From: Sthenelais limicola
Lineage: Eukaryota > Annelida > Polychaeta > Phyllodocida > Sigalionidae
Reading direction: 5' to 3'
Length of the DNA stretch: 64,000 nt
NCBI GenBank assembly: GCA_942159475.1
Contig: OW804098.1
Location: 5,184,383-5,248,382 of the forward strand
Below the pieces are notes generated by a model. It had not been told where the DNA came from, ran no database searches, and was given only the letters and a program-made list of their open reading frames with translations. Every line of letters starts with the position of its first letter. The stretch's first letter is position 1. The translations under genes were made by a program, and so were the position numbers. This document shows, one piece after another, positions 33,601 through 45,497 of the stretch.

Positions 33601-34437
33601 TACCAAAATAGTCCAGTTGCCAAACTGGGATTTTGGGGCCAAGCATGTTTTATGGTATGTATGATGTTTCATGGTGGATTCTGGTAGTATAACATGTTCT
33701 GAGCAAGAATAAGCCAGGTGCCACTTTGGAACTATTGGGGATAAGCTTTTATGGGCCAAAAACAAAATGGCTGCTGACTGAATATGTCACAAATTATAGA
33801 TAACCCATAACTTCCTTATTATTGGTGCTAGAAACTTGATCTTGGTGTCTACACCTATGTTTTCAGGGTCTAGAAAGTCATTAATGTGCCAAGATTACCT
33901 GTATCCATACTAGAAATTATTAAATTTGAACCTGAGATAAAAATATTGTGGGAAAAATGTGTAATGATTTCAACAATTGTTATTGTTCTTATTATGAGCA
34001 CATATGGATACTCATCACATATTATATAAATGCATCTACCATATTTAATTCCTTTAACACATTAATTTGTGGTGCTTAATTTTTATAGTATTCATCTAAT
34101 ATGGCTGCCAAAACTACAATTACAGAAGCATTTTGATCATTGTGGTAAGTGCAAGTATAAGCCTGAGACAAAACCCCAGTTTTTACATAAAGGTTTCATG
34201 GTCTTCTTAATACATTATTCCTGAATTGCCTTGTAGGGTTTTCAAAGTATCTAAACCAATTCAACCTTGAGACAGTCAAGTCCTGCATGAGTTTTAAGTT
34301 ACTTTTTCACATCTGCAGCGACAGAGTTCTTTACATCGTAGGCTGTAGGTCTTCCCACAAATGTAGGATACATATCCACAATCTGAATTGGAGCTGCATT
34401 TCATCAGCTGAGTGCAGACCTGTGATGTCACTGGAAG

Positions 34438-36003
34438 TTACATTAGTCTTGGGCTCTCAGCACCTTGCCCAAATACTGGCTCGTAAAATGACCCTCCTAG
34501 TATTTTAAAAAGAAACAGAAATTCATTCTGGAATATAAGTGGTAATGTTTGATGAATAACCTTTGTCTCAGTCAATCTTTCATACTGTCCTTTGCCAAAG
34601 TCCTCATCAATCTTATGAATCTTAAAATTATGATTCTGTTGTTTCAACAGTATCATAATTTTCGTGTATTCAACAAAAGCAATTCAGGGCAGTCATCTTT
34701 GACAGGTTTTCTAAAATCACTGATACCTTGTCCTAATTTGTTAACCTGCTTTGGAAAGGTCTTTCAGGATGACAAGACTCTCCTCATGGAGCATGTAATT
34801 GACCTCAGGGTCTTCCTCTGGAGGGTAATGTCCTTCAAAGTCAGTCAAAAACCATGCCTGCTCAGGCCCAGATGCCACCCATATTTGCAGCACAGTAGGG
34901 CTTTCTGTCACCCTGGTCACTCCTTTGCCTTTCACTTAGCATCCTCTTGCTCATGGTCAATTGGAATCAAAGAGATCCTGTGTTGGTATTTACAGAATAC
35001 CCAGTTCTTGACAAATTGATATTGTAATGAGTAAGGTAAAGCCTTCATGTCATATGTGTGGATCGTTATCCACCTGATGTAGTTACAGGTCAAGGTCAAG
35101 GGCAAAGAGAAGAAGCATAAGTGCCTCCAAGGATTCTACTGACAGTTGTAGGTTTCTGTCCTTATGTTCTTTGATGAACACCAGTTCTGCTGGATGAGAT
35201 CTCAGAATTGGAATGTGGCTCTGTTGTCTGCAACTTACAAAGTCATCAGCTTGATTATTTCTAGATGCGAAGACAACCATCTGCAATTATGTCAGGTCAG
35301 TGACTTGATGGATATGGCAGGTCTTTGTAATATTGGTTGCTTTCAGACGGGAGTCAGCAGTACCAAATGTGGCTAGATTTGTATCTATAATGGCAGCTGT
35401 CCAGCCAGATTGTTCAAGTAGGTCACCAAGACAATTCCACAAATGTTTCTCCAGGTGTAGCCCCCAGAAATGATAACAAGTTTGTCTTTGCCATACAGAT
35501 CCAGTCAGTTCCATTGAATGTATTTGCTGATAGCAAAATTGGGCACAATCACAATCAAGAAGAGGAATCTGTTCTGGGTTTAGATAGTTTGTGGTTTCTT
35601 TAAGAATATCTAATTTAAGAATATCTAAAACAAAAAAATGAGTAACTAATCCATGCTTGATCATAGCTGGTGAGTTTGCCTTCTCAAAATAAAGTGGTAA
35701 CATTACTACCATAGAATGTGAATCAGAAGTTTGAAGCTGGGTTGATGCCTGGTAAGCTGCCTACGATATTGCCTGACCATTCTCAAGTTCTGTCACTGAT
35801 AGCAGTGCCATCTCCTGTTCAACCCAGCAATTTTCTTTCATTATCTCAGTAGTCAGGTTTCCAACAAGAGGATAGGTTATTGCCTTGTGGACTGCTGATG
35901 ATGACAGCTTTAGGTACTGCTGTATAAGAGGATGGTAGAGTAGGAATGGAAGTTTTATTGCTTCCTGGTGTAATAAATATGTATCTGCTGTTTTACTATT
36001 CAA
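34438..36003 (-). pseudogene. Remnants of an uncharacterised element-associated protein
   Basis: Minus-strand fragments read in order: 36,003-35,761, 35,712-35,287, 35,286-35,083, 34,935-34,741, 34,656-34,438. The second contains WGLHLEKHLWNCLGD, EQSGWTAA and ATFGTADSRLKAT, then THQVT-like text; the third has LQLSVESLEALMLLLFALD; the last has GKGQYERL. From memory this pattern (GGLHIE...LGDWL..SGWT...GTADSFL, then YVESL...FFALDH) occurs in a recurrent uncharacterised protein family in cnidarian and lancelet genomes, often multi-copy. The copy is broken by several frame changes and stops, so no product is expected. Function unknown. Confidence 0.45.
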
Positions 36004-36364
36004 ATTTGTAGAAACTGAATAAGCCTTATACCAGTTCCATGGAAGGACACTTGTGCTGTGGTTGAGGAATAATTATGGTCTATGCTATCCAATGCTCCAG
36101 CTACAAAGTATCATTCTTCACACTAAAAGGGCACACAATTTTATCTATCTCAAACTGGTTGCTATAATAATGTATTCCACTCAACATGCATTAGTGGAGT
36201 TCCTGACTAATGCAAAATTTGATTTTCACTTCAAGTTTGAGCAAGTTTAGTTTGATGGTATCAAATGACAGCTTAGATACCCACTCCCTCCTGCTGGACA
36301 ATAAGTATCAATATTATTTCGTCCCTTGATCCCAAACTTAATGACACCAGATCAAACATGTATT

Positions 36365-37165
36365 CCCAAAGTTTTAACAGTTTAAACATTTCTGCCTTAT
36401 CTGTAATAATGGATCAGTCTGCCATCCCCAGGAAATAGGGGAGTCCAGAGCCCACCCACTCCCCCGACCCCCCACCACCATAATATTATTAGCAAATATA
36501 TTATGATGTGGCATCATTACAATTACAATAACACAATATAAATTCAAATTAATTATTACCAATATTCTAATAGTTTGACCATTTACACTTTACCTGTTGA
36601 GGTGGGTTGAGCCCCCTCCCCAAAACTGAGGGTACCTAAGAACCCACCTAGCTTAACAATACTTACTAATGTGGTTCTGTCTCTTTATTTAAAAAGTGAT
36701 GACACCAGTTATGCTCAGATCAGACATTTATTCCAAAAGTTATAACAGTTTAAACATTCTGGTCTATCTGTGATAATGGATCAGTCCCCAATCCCCAGGA
36801 AATAGGGGGCCCAGATGCCTCCCCCCCCCCCCCACCTTACCAAAGTATTACATGCAAATATATTATATGGTGGCTTCATTGAAAATATAATCACACAAGA
36901 ATTGTTCAAGTATATTATTATTATCAATGTTCTATAGTACTTAGAACATTTACACCTTACCTGATGAGGTGCGTTGAGCTCCCTCCCCCCTCCCCTCCAA
37001 ATTAAGGGGTCCATCCCCCCCCCCCCACTAGCTAAAGAATACTTACTATATGCATGGTTGTGTCACTTCATTCCAAAATTAATTACAACAATTATGTTCA
37101 GATCAGACTAGTATTTAAAAGTAATTTTCCTTTAATTATTGAAAGTGGGGTTAGCCCCCTATAAT
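36365..37165. repeat. Tandem repeat, ~355-bp unit, about 2.3 copies
   Basis: CAGTTTAAACATT, ATAATGGATCAGTC, ATCCCCAGGAAATAGGGG, GCAAATATATTAT and CATTTACAC.TTACCTG.TGAGGTG occur in order at 36,375-36,605 and 36,735-36,970; a truncated third unit is at ~37,075-37,160. Poly-C runs differ between copies. Confidence 0.75.
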
Positions 37166-37327
37166 AATAGCCCCTCAGAGACCCCCCAGTCAGATGAAGG
37201 GTGGACACCTGGACAAAAATTGTTATTTGGACCCTAAGCTTTCATTTGATACCAAAAACAACACTTTTGGACAAATCTGAAGTGACTGTCCCTCCATGCA
37301 CCTTACTTATATGGTCATATTCTGCAT

Positions 37328-37497
37328 TTGGTCGGCCATCTTGAAAAAGGGCTGAATGAGGGTGTTCCAGTGGGTTTTTTTCTTGTTGCAAGGAAAAATA
37401 TTGAAAGGCATACCCTTGTCTACATGTGTACCAAATTTGGCACTTTTATCCAAAAAATAACGGTTTCATGTTTTTTTGACCTTAAGGCACCTGACTA
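37328..37497 (-). repeat. Right terminal inverted repeat
   Basis: Inverted counterpart of 33,447-33,600. A short plus-strand ORF here is coincidental. Confidence 0.7.
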
Positions 37498-37499
37498 CT

Positions 37500-38100
37500 A
37501 TGTTCGGGCAGATTTGACTATTTCCAGATCAAAAAGTTCCATGTCTGTGGCGATTTCTCCATGTCAGCCTCCTTTTCCACTATTTCCCTTAAATAATCAC
37601 CACAGAAAAGTATGTCACGGCACCTTTTTCCTATGTCTCCTATTGTATGTCCTATTTCCCCTACATGAAAAGCCATGTCTGGCTCCTCTGATACCTATGT
37701 CAAGATTTGGTCTTTCTTTTCCAATCGATTTCCTCCCTGGTACACTCCTTTTCTACCCATACAAAAGCAGACATGGGTCAGATTTTTAGAAAATGTACAA
37801 TTGGCAGCTGTACACATTTAGTATATTCTGCTAAATTAGGCTGTAATTTGGTCAATATTATGTAAATTCCTGTACATTTGGCATTGCATTGATTCTAGCA
37901 ATCTGTTTGGTTAGGTTGAACTGTATTTTGAACTTTATTTTGGTCTGAAATTTGGTTTATTGGAGAGGATTGGTGAAGATGAATTGTACATTTTCTGAAC
38001 ATCTAACCCACATGAGTGTTATGTAACATTATCCACTACCCCTGACTGTGGGCACACCAGCTATCTTTGTAGTGTAGCAGTGTTACATAACACATCCAAT
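37500..38100. other. No feature recognised
   Basis: Non-coding sequence between the inverted-repeat element and the simple-repeat cluster. Confidence 0.4.
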
Positions 38101-38109
38101 ACATCTTCT

Positions 38110-38215
38110 CTTCCTTTCTCTTTCTCCCTCTCCCCTCCCGCTCACCCCCCCCCCCCCTCCCCCGCTCACCCACCCTCCCTCTCCCTCTCACCCTCCTTCT
38201 CCCTCCCAGTCATGT
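38110..38215. repeat. C/T-rich simple sequence
   Basis: CTCTCCCCTCCCGCTCACC-type sequence with a run of eleven or more C. Confidence 0.85.
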
Positions 38216-38239
38216 TGGGGTAGGAATACATCATGGTAC

Positions 38240-38465
38240 ATTTGGGTGAAAAGGAGTGGATATTTGGAAAAGGAGTGGATATTTGGAAAAGGAGTGGATA
38301 TTCGGAAAAAGAAAAGGATATTCCAAAAAGAAAAGGATATTCCAAAAAGGAAAAGTATATTCCTAAAAGGAAAATGATAATCCGAAAAGGAAAAGGACAT
38401 TGGCAAAAAGGAAAAGAAAGTTGACAAAAAGGTATTAGATATTCCAAAAAGAAAAGTCTTGGATA
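38240..38465. repeat. A/G-rich imperfect ~19-bp tandem repeat
   Basis: Units such as AAAAGGAGTGGATATTTGG and GGATATTCCAAAAAGAAAA follow each other about ten times with drift. Confidence 0.85.
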
Positions 38466-38514
38466 TTTTTGATTTTTCCTATTTCACAAAACAATCCTAG
38501 TGGCAGCTGGTGGA

Positions 38515-38695
38515 ACTTCTCAGAGATTCCCGGAGAATCTTGAGATCCAAGGAGATCCAGAGAGATTCAGGGAAATCCAGAGAGATTCAGGGAAATCCAG
38601 GGAGGTTCAGGGAAATCCAGGGAGATCCAGGGAGATCCTCAGAGATTCCTGGAGGCAATTCCGGAGATTCCTGGAGGTTTCCTGGAGCATCATAA
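38515..38695. repeat. GA-rich imperfect ~10- and 20-bp tandem repeat
   Basis: GAGATTC(C)(A/C)GG and GGGAAATCCAG(A/G)GAG units repeat across the stretch. Confidence 0.85.
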
Positions 38696-38721
38696 AGTCA
38701 TCACAAATACTTCAAATGATC

Positions 38722-41700
38722 GTTACATATGTAATAACCTCATTGAACTTTAGACCAATATAATAATGTTCTACATGCTTGTGTATCAGTACAATTATAT
38801 ATGATATAACCTCATTGAACTTTAGACCAATATAATAATGTTCTACATGCTTGTGTATCAGTACAATTATATATGATATAACCTCATTGAACTTTAGACC
38901 AATATAATAATGTTCTACATGCTTGTGTTTCAGTACAATTATCTCTATATGTAATAACCTCATTGAACTTTAGACCAATATAATAATGTTCTACATGCTT
39001 GTGTATCAGTACAATTATATATGATATAACCTCATTGAACTTTAGACCAATATAATAATGTTCTACATGCTTGTGTTTCAGTACAATTATCTCTATATGT
39101 AATAACCTCATTGAACTTTAGACCAATATAATAATGTTCTACATGCTTGTGTATCAGTACAATTATATATGATATAACCTCATTGAACTTTAGACCAATA
39201 TAATAATGTTCTACATGCTTGTGTTTCAGTACAATTATCTCTATATGTAATAACCTCATTGAACTTTAGACCAATATAATAATGTTCTACATGCTTGTGT
39301 ATCAGTACAATTATCTCTATATGTAATAACCTCATTGAACTTTAGACCAATATAATAATGTTCTACATGCTTGTGTTTCAGTACAATTATATATGATATA
39401 ACCTCATTGAACTTTAGACCAATATAATAATGTTCTACATGCTTGTGTTTCAGTACAATTATCTCTATATGTAATAACCTCATTGAACTTTAGACCAATA
39501 TAATAATGTTCTACATGCTTGTGTATCAGTACAATTATCTCTATATGTAATAACCTCATTGAACTTTAGACCAATATAATAATGTTCTACATGCTTGTGT
39601 ATCAGTACAATTATATATGATATAACCTCATTGAACTTTAGACCAATATAATAATGTTCTACATGCTTGTGTTTCAGTACAATTATCTCTATATGTAATA
39701 ACCTCATTGAACTTTAGACCAATATAATAATGTTCTACATGCTTGTGTTTCAGTACAATTATATATGATATAACCTCATTGAACTTTAGACCAATATAAT
39801 AATGTTCTACATGCTTGTGTATCAGTACAATTATATATGATATAACCTCATTGAACTTTAGACCAATATAATAATGTTCTACATGCTTGTGTTTCAGTAC
39901 AATTATCTCTATATGTAATAACCTCATTGAACTTTAGACCAATATAATAATGTTCTACATGCTTGTGTATCAGTACAATTATATATGATATAACCTCATT
40001 GAACTTTAGACCAATATAATAATGTTCTACATGCTTGTGTTTCAGTACAATTATCTCTATATGTAATAACCTCATTGAACTTTAGACCAATATAATAATG
40101 TTCTACATGCTTGTGTTTCAGTACAATTATCTCTATATGTAATAACCTCATTGAACTTTAGACCAATATAATAATGTTCTACATGCTTGTGTTTCAGTAC
40201 AATTATATATGATATAACCTCATTGAACTTTAGACCAATATAATAATGTTCTACATGCTTGTGTATCAGTACAATTATATATGATATAACCTCATTGAAC
40301 TTTAGACCAATATAATAATGTTCTACATGCTTGTGTTTCAGTACAATTATCTCTATATGTAATAACCTCATTGAACTTTAGACCAATATAATAATGTTCT
40401 ACATGCTTGTGTATCAGTACAATTATATATGATATAACCTCATTGAACTTTAGACCAATATAATAATGTTCTACATGCTTGTGTTTCAGTACAATTATCT
40501 CTATATGTAATAACCTCATTGAACTTTAGACCAATATAATAATGTTCTACATGCTTGTGTATCAGTACAATTATATATGATATAACCTCATTGAACTTTA
40601 GACCTATATAATAATGTTCTACATGCTTGTGTTTCAGTACAATTCTCTCTATATGTAATAACCTCATTGAACTTTAGACCAATATAATAATGTTCTACAT
40701 GCTTGTGTATCAGTACAATTATCTCTATATGTAATAACCTCATTGAACTTTAGACCAATATAATAATGTTCTACATGCTTGTGTATCAGTACAATTATCT
40801 CTATATGTAATAACCTCATTGAACTTTAGACCAATATAATAATGTTCTACATGCTTGTGTTTCAGTACAATTATATATGATATAACCTCATTGAACTTTA
40901 GACCAATATAATAATGTTCTACATGCTTGTGTTTCAGTACAATTATATATGATATAACCTCATTGAACTTTAGACCAATATAATAATGTTCTACATGCTT
41001 GTGTTTCAGTACAATTATATATGATATAACCTCATTGAACTTTAGACCAATATAATAATGTTCTACATGCTTGTGTTTCAGTACAATTATATATGATATA
41101 ACCTCATTGAACTTTAGACCAATATAATAATGTTCTACATGCTTGTGTTTCAGTACAATTATCTCTATATGTAATAACCTCATTGAACTTTAGACCAATA
41201 TAATAATGTTCTACATGCTTGTGTTTCAGTATAATTATCTCTATATGTAATAACCTCATTGAACTTTAGACCAATATAATAATGTTCTACATGCTTGTGT
41301 TTCAGTATAATTATCTCTATATGTAATAACCTCATTGAACTTTAGACCAATATAATAATGTTCTACATGCTTGTGTTTCAGTACAATTATCTCTATATGT
41401 AATAACCTCATTGAACTTTAGACCAATATAATAATGTTCTACATGCTTGTGTTTCAGTACAATTATATATGTAATAACCTCATTGAACTTTACACCAATA
41501 TAATAATGTTCTACATGCTTGTGTTTCAGTACAATTATATATGATATAACCTCATTCAACTTTACACCAATATAATAATGTTCTACATGCTTGTGTTTCA
41601 GTACAATTATATATGATATAACCTCATTCAACTTTAGACCAATATAATAATGTTCTACATGCTTGTGTTTCAGTACAATTATATATGATATAACCTCATT

Positions 41701-42194
41701 GAACTTTAGACCAATATAATAATGTTCTACATGCTTGTGTTTCAGTACAATTATCTCTATATGTAATAACCTCATTGAACTTTAGACCAATATAATAATG
41801 TTCTACATGCTTGTGTTTCAGTACAATTATCCCTATATGTAATAACCTCATTGAACTTTAGACCAATATAATAATGTTCTACATGCTTGTGTTTCAGTAC
41901 AATTATATATGATATAACCTCATTGAACTTTAGACCAATATAATAATGTTCTACATGCTTGTGTTTCAGTACAATTATATATGATATAACCTCATTGAAC
42001 TTTAGACCAATATAATAATGTTCTACATGCTTGTGTTTCAGTACAATTATATATGTAATAACCTCATTGAACTTTACACCAATATAATAATGTTCTACAT
42101 GCTTGTGTTTCAGTACAATTATATATGATATAACCTCATTCAACTTTACACCAATATAATAATGTTCTACATGCTTGTGTTTCAGTACAATTAT
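38722..42194. repeat. Satellite array, left block (72/76-bp monomers, 148-bp dimers)
   Basis: About 47 monomers with the core CCTCATTGAACTTTAGACC and ATAATGTTCTACATGCTTGTG. Two length classes differ in the linker: ATATGATATAACC (72 bp) and CTCTATATGTAATAACC (76 bp). In the left half they often alternate, with GTATCAG before one linker and GTTTCAG before the other, giving 148-bp dimers. Toward 41-42 kb the 72-bp class runs in long uniform stretches. Confidence 0.97.
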
Positions 42195-42268
42195 TGATAG
42201 TAATGAACGCAACACAATTAATAACATAACACGGGAGGCCAGAGAACTTGGCAACCGTTGTGGTCGCC
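42195..42268 (-). repeat. B2 repeat of the Ngaro-like element (74 bp)
   Basis: Identical to 42,466-42,539: TGATAGTAATGAACGCAACA through GTGGTCGCC. Confidence 0.95.
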
Positions 42269-42302
42269 TTTATTAAAAATAAAGAAAAAAGAGAAAAAAA
42301 AC
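42269..42302 (-). other. A/T-rich linker between A2 and B2
   Basis: A-rich on the + strand; on the coding strand it reads as T-rich sequence ending AATAAAGG, a possible poly(A) signal for the element's transcript. Confidence 0.45.
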
Positions 42303-42465
42303 AAAAAACAAAGTGTGTGTGTAGTGAGGGTAAGTCCGAGTTGAGTGCTGGCTGTAGTTGGAGTGAGTAAAACCAGCACCGGTCCGGGTGGTGCACTGAA
42401 TAGCCAAACAGGGGCGGCAGTCAAGTTCTATCAATAGCGCCATAAATAGATGTATGCCTGCACAT
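42303..42465 (-). repeat. A2 repeat of the Ngaro-like element (163 bp)
   Basis: Matches 46,881-47,043 except for GGTCCGGG against GGTCTGGG. Abuts B1 directly; the A2/B1 junction GCACAT|TGATAG is what joining of the two ends in a circular intermediate would give. Confidence 0.95.
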
Positions 42466-42539
42466 TGATAGTAATGAACGCAACACAATTAATAACATAA
42501 CACGGGAGGCCAGAGAACTTGGCAACCGTTGTGGTCGCC
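42466..42539 (-). repeat. B1 repeat of the Ngaro-like element (74 bp)
   Basis: Second copy of the 74-base B sequence, directly after the recombinase ORF in coding orientation. Confidence 0.95.
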
Positions 42540-42562
42540 CAAACCCAATAAATAACACATCC

Positions 42563-43483
42563 TCAGGCAACATCCAGATGATTGGCTGCTTTCCTTGCGT
42601 TCTGACACATGTCTCTGAAGGGAGTGAGGAGGTAGACCAAGACTGAAAGGCTCTTCCAGTCGCCTGCAGCCTTGATATCGATGAGAGGAGTGCCTATCGA
42701 ATGTAAGTAAGCAGCCCCACTGCGCCTCAGTGAGTGGGAACCATAATCCTCTGGGGAAAGGCCAACCAGAGAGACAGCAAACTTGATGAAGCGGAGCAAA
42801 TCCTGGTATGATATAGGCGTCTGACGAGGACCCACCATCTTGAGAAACAGGGGAGAACTCATGGTGGCTGGGTGGGCACAGAAGTGATCCTTAAGCAAAG
42901 ACACGGCACACAGAGAACGGTTAGAGGTGTAGTAGACAGGGATCTTCAAAATCCTGTCTTTATGCTGAATGGTTTTGGATGAAAACACGCTGACCACCAT
43001 GCCGAAGTCGGTGAAAAGGACATCTTTCCGAAGTACACAGTGCTCCTCAGTTGAACTAGGGACGAAGTTAGACTTACGGAGCAGTGTCCGAAAGCCGAAG
43101 ATCACAGCGGCCCACATTGTAGAGATATAATCAGACTCTGGGAGGTGACGATGTATGTCCAGAAGTTGGCGCACAGAAAGGGGTAGCTTCTGAGCTGGGG
43201 CAGCGCCAAGGGTCTTCTTAAGGCCTCTCATTAGTAGATCAACAACATAATAATCACGAAAGTTAATGTTTTGGCCATAGAACTTATGTAACACGTTAAT
43301 GGCGGAGAGGTAGTTGTCGCATGTGACAAACTTTACCGTGGAAGACTTGAAGGCTAAGAAACGACAGACTGTCTGTGTGGAGGAGGGTATCACTTGTTGA
43401 CCAATGGACGCACAAAACTCAATGTACTGTTTCCATTGGGAATTGCGGGTCAGAAGGGTGTTCTTGCTCCAGGCAGAACCCAC
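42563..43483 (-). CDS. Ngaro-like ORF3: tyrosine recombinase
   Basis: 306 residues at most. It would insert the circular DNA copy by recombination instead of a DDE integrase. Visible catalytic pattern: Arg in FRTLLRKSNF (about residue 132-136), His250 and Arg253 in HSLRRSG, Trp in GDWKS, and nucleophile Tyr284 in VLVYLLTP, all matching DIRS-order recombinases. An N-terminal SAM-like DNA-binding region (CRFLAFKSS...YLSAINVLHKFYG) precedes it. The ORF overlaps the end of the RT ORF by 65 bases in another frame, so it may be translated by frameshift or reinitiation; the ATG at 43,483 may not be the real start. Confidence 0.9.
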   Translation of the reverse strand: MGSAWSKNTLLTRNSQWKQYIEFCASIGQQVIPSSTQTVCRFLAFKSSTVKFVTCDNYLSAINVLHKFYGQNINFRDYYVVDLLMRGLKKTLGAAPAQKLPLSVRQLLDIHRHLPESDYISTMWAAVIFGFRTLLRKSNFVPSSTEEHCVLRKDVLFTDFGMVVSVFSSKTIQHKDRILKIPVYYTSNRSLCAVSLLKDHFCAHPATMSSPLFLKMVGPRQTPISYQDLLRFIKFAVSLVGLSPEDYGSHSLRRSGAAYLHSIGTPLIDIKAAGDWKSLSVLVYLLTPFRDMCQNARKAANHLDVA

Positions 43484-45473
43484 CAGTAGCCCGACACGGA
43501 GATCCAGGTCCAGTAGAAGCTCTGCAACACATATTAGAGGAGATAAGCGGAGCGATGAGATTCAAGGTCCTAACACGAGACAAACTATCAGCTAAAGTGT
43601 TAGAAGACCCAGGCAGATGTTGGCTGGACAAGTGAAAATGAAAGTTAACGGACAGCCAAAAAATGCAACGAAGAACTTGCATACAGGCCTTATTGGCGCT
43701 AATACCCTTGTTTAGCATCTGGACGACCTGGGTGTTGTCAGAGTAGCAGAGAATGGTCTTCCCCGCAAATTTAGAAGCAAAAGACATACAGGCGATCCAG
43801 ATGGGGAGGAGCTCAAGGAGATTGATATTGATCAGGTCCGAGGGAAAATCGTCTAAGGACGTGTTCTGCCAATGGTTGTGCTGCGGATGGAGGAGATGTG
43901 CATCATATGGAACTAAAGAGCTGCCAAAATAGCCAGCCACCCACTCTGAACCATAAACTACCCCGAACCCCGAAAGGCTTGAGTCAGTGTAGATAGCATC
44001 CCCGGATAGGAAATGGTATGGAGAGAGGGTAGCCTCACCGTTAAAGATGGAGGCAAATTCCAACCACCAAGTTAAGTCGAGCTTGAAGTCGTAACCCAAC
44101 TTAACTCTGGGGTTGCCAGGAGGCAGGCCCTTTAGGATGTCGATCAACCGCCTGGAGAAAGTGCGGCCACCGCGTATCACCTTTGAAGCATGGGCGACAG
44201 AGCCACACAGACGCTGTATCTGTCTTTTAGAGGCGCGGTCACGGTGTAGGAAGAAGGCCAAGTTATCCCTCAGTGAGACTAACTTTTTATCTGGTAGTCT
44301 GATTTCCATGTTGACAGTGTCGAAGACGATACCAAGGTAGACGCACTTTTGGGCAGGGGATGAGCACTTGCGCCAAGAAATCCGAAAACCAAGGTAAACT
44401 AGAAGATGGATCAAAGCATTTTGTTTGAAAGCACAGTCATCAAAAGAGTCGCCGACAATGAAGAAATCATCTAGGTAATTGCATACACCACCAATTCCAC
44501 GTCTAGCGAGGCACCTAACCACAAAGTTTCCCAGCTGGTTAAAAATATAGGGCGCACAGCGGATCCCAAAGCACAAGCATGTATCAGTGTAGAAAGATTC
44601 GCTTCCACTAGACTCCCAACAGAAACCCTGGCAAGTCCTATGTAGGGGATTTACCATCACAGACCTATACGCAGCCTCCAAATCTACTGTGCACATAAAA
44701 GCATTTGGAGAGATCAAGGCTACGGCCGTGTCCACCGTGTTGAAGTGAAAAGGTTGAAAAGTGGTGAGCATGAAGTTATTAATTGAAGCTTCGGTGGGCC
44801 TGCTGCAGTCGGTAATCGGCCGAAATGAGCCGTCTGGTTTCTGAATGGCGCCGATGGCGTGAACACATTTTGGTTGGGAAGCAGAGGGCAAAAGCTTACC
44901 ATCGTTAAGCTCCTTTATGAAGAGGGCGTCAAGACACGAGCGAGCTCCAGCACTCTCCGTGGACCTGTAGTTAGAGCAAAAGTAGGGATCAATGGCATTC
45001 ACACAGTCCACGATATCAAAACCATTTATAACTCCGTGTTTGATATAAGAGCGCAGGTGCTCGTCAAACTCATACTTGAGCTCCGCGAGCCAGGCCGAGG
45101 TAATCAGTTGAGTGCGAATACCACCAATATAATGTGAAGAGAGCTTGTAAGCCGGGAATAGAGGTAAACAAGGGTTGAAGTACAGCGGAGTGTTGTAATC
45201 GAAGGCCGTACCGATGGGTAGAGGAGTCAGACCGGGTGTGGACGCACACGGGTCAGCAGAAGAGAGCTCCAAATTATAGTAACAGTTCCGCCGACAAGAG
45301 GCAGAAGAAATGCAGAAGTCATCGTCACTATAGTCAATATAAGTGGGACACAGACTGGCATCAATGTTAGAGGGCACACAAGACAAAGGGGTCGCCGGGA
45401 GAGGAGAGGCAGAAGGTGTGTGTGATTGTTTACCTTGGACCATGTGGGCGCGGCCATGTTGGCTCTCGTCCAA
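43419..45473 (-). CDS. Ngaro-like ORF2: reverse transcriptase and RNase H
   Basis: 684 residues. RT motifs in order: AIGAIQKPDGSFRPITDCSRP, VDLEAAYRSVMV, FGIRCAPYIFNQLG, and catalytic NYLDDFFIVGD (YxDD). RNase H follows with TDSS, NLLELLPIW, CYSDNTQVV and NTLADSLSR, giving the four acidic residues. There is no protease or integrase, as expected for the DIRS order. It starts 25 bases after the stop of ORF1 on the same strand and overlaps the recombinase ORF at its end. Confidence 0.92.
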   Translation of the reverse strand: MDESQHGRAHMVQGKQSHTPSASPLPATPLSCVPSNIDASLCPTYIDYSDDDFCISSASCRRNCYYNLELSSADPCASTPGLTPLPIGTAFDYNTPLYFNPCLPLFPAYKLSSHYIGGIRTQLITSAWLAELKYEFDEHLRSYIKHGVINGFDIVDCVNAIDPYFCSNYRSTESAGARSCLDALFIKELNDGKLLPSASQPKCVHAIGAIQKPDGSFRPITDCSRPTEASINNFMLTTFQPFHFNTVDTAVALISPNAFMCTVDLEAAYRSVMVNPLHRTCQGFCWESSGSESFYTDTCLCFGIRCAPYIFNQLGNFVVRCLARRGIGGVCNYLDDFFIVGDSFDDCAFKQNALIHLLVYLGFRISWRKCSSPAQKCVYLGIVFDTVNMEIRLPDKKLVSLRDNLAFFLHRDRASKRQIQRLCGSVAHASKVIRGGRTFSRRLIDILKGLPPGNPRVKLGYDFKLDLTWWLEFASIFNGEATLSPYHFLSGDAIYTDSSLSGFGVVYGSEWVAGYFGSSLVPYDAHLLHPQHNHWQNTSLDDFPSDLININLLELLPIWIACMSFASKFAGKTILCYSDNTQVVQMLNKGISANKACMQVLRCIFWLSVNFHFHLSSQHLPGSSNTLADSLSRVRTLNLIAPLISSNMCCRASTGPGSPCRATGGFCLEQEHPSDPQFPMETVH

Positions 45474-45497
45474 GACCTCGCGCTGAGCGAGAGGTAG

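Larger units (their letters stand above)
33447..37497. mobile_element. Decayed DNA-transposon-like element with ~150-bp terminal inverted repeats
   Basis: The left end TAGTCAGGTGCCTTAAGG (33,447) and the right end, read in reverse, are the same. Similarity goes on inward for about 150 bases (CCGTTATTTTTTGGATAAAAG, AAATTTGGTACACATGTAG, TTTTTCCTTGCAACAAGAA, CACTGGAACACC) at roughly 80 percent. Flanking CTA on both sides could be a 3-bp target duplication. Length 4,051 bp. The interior holds minus-strand ORF remnants and a tandem repeat. I cannot assign a superfamily. Confidence 0.55.
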
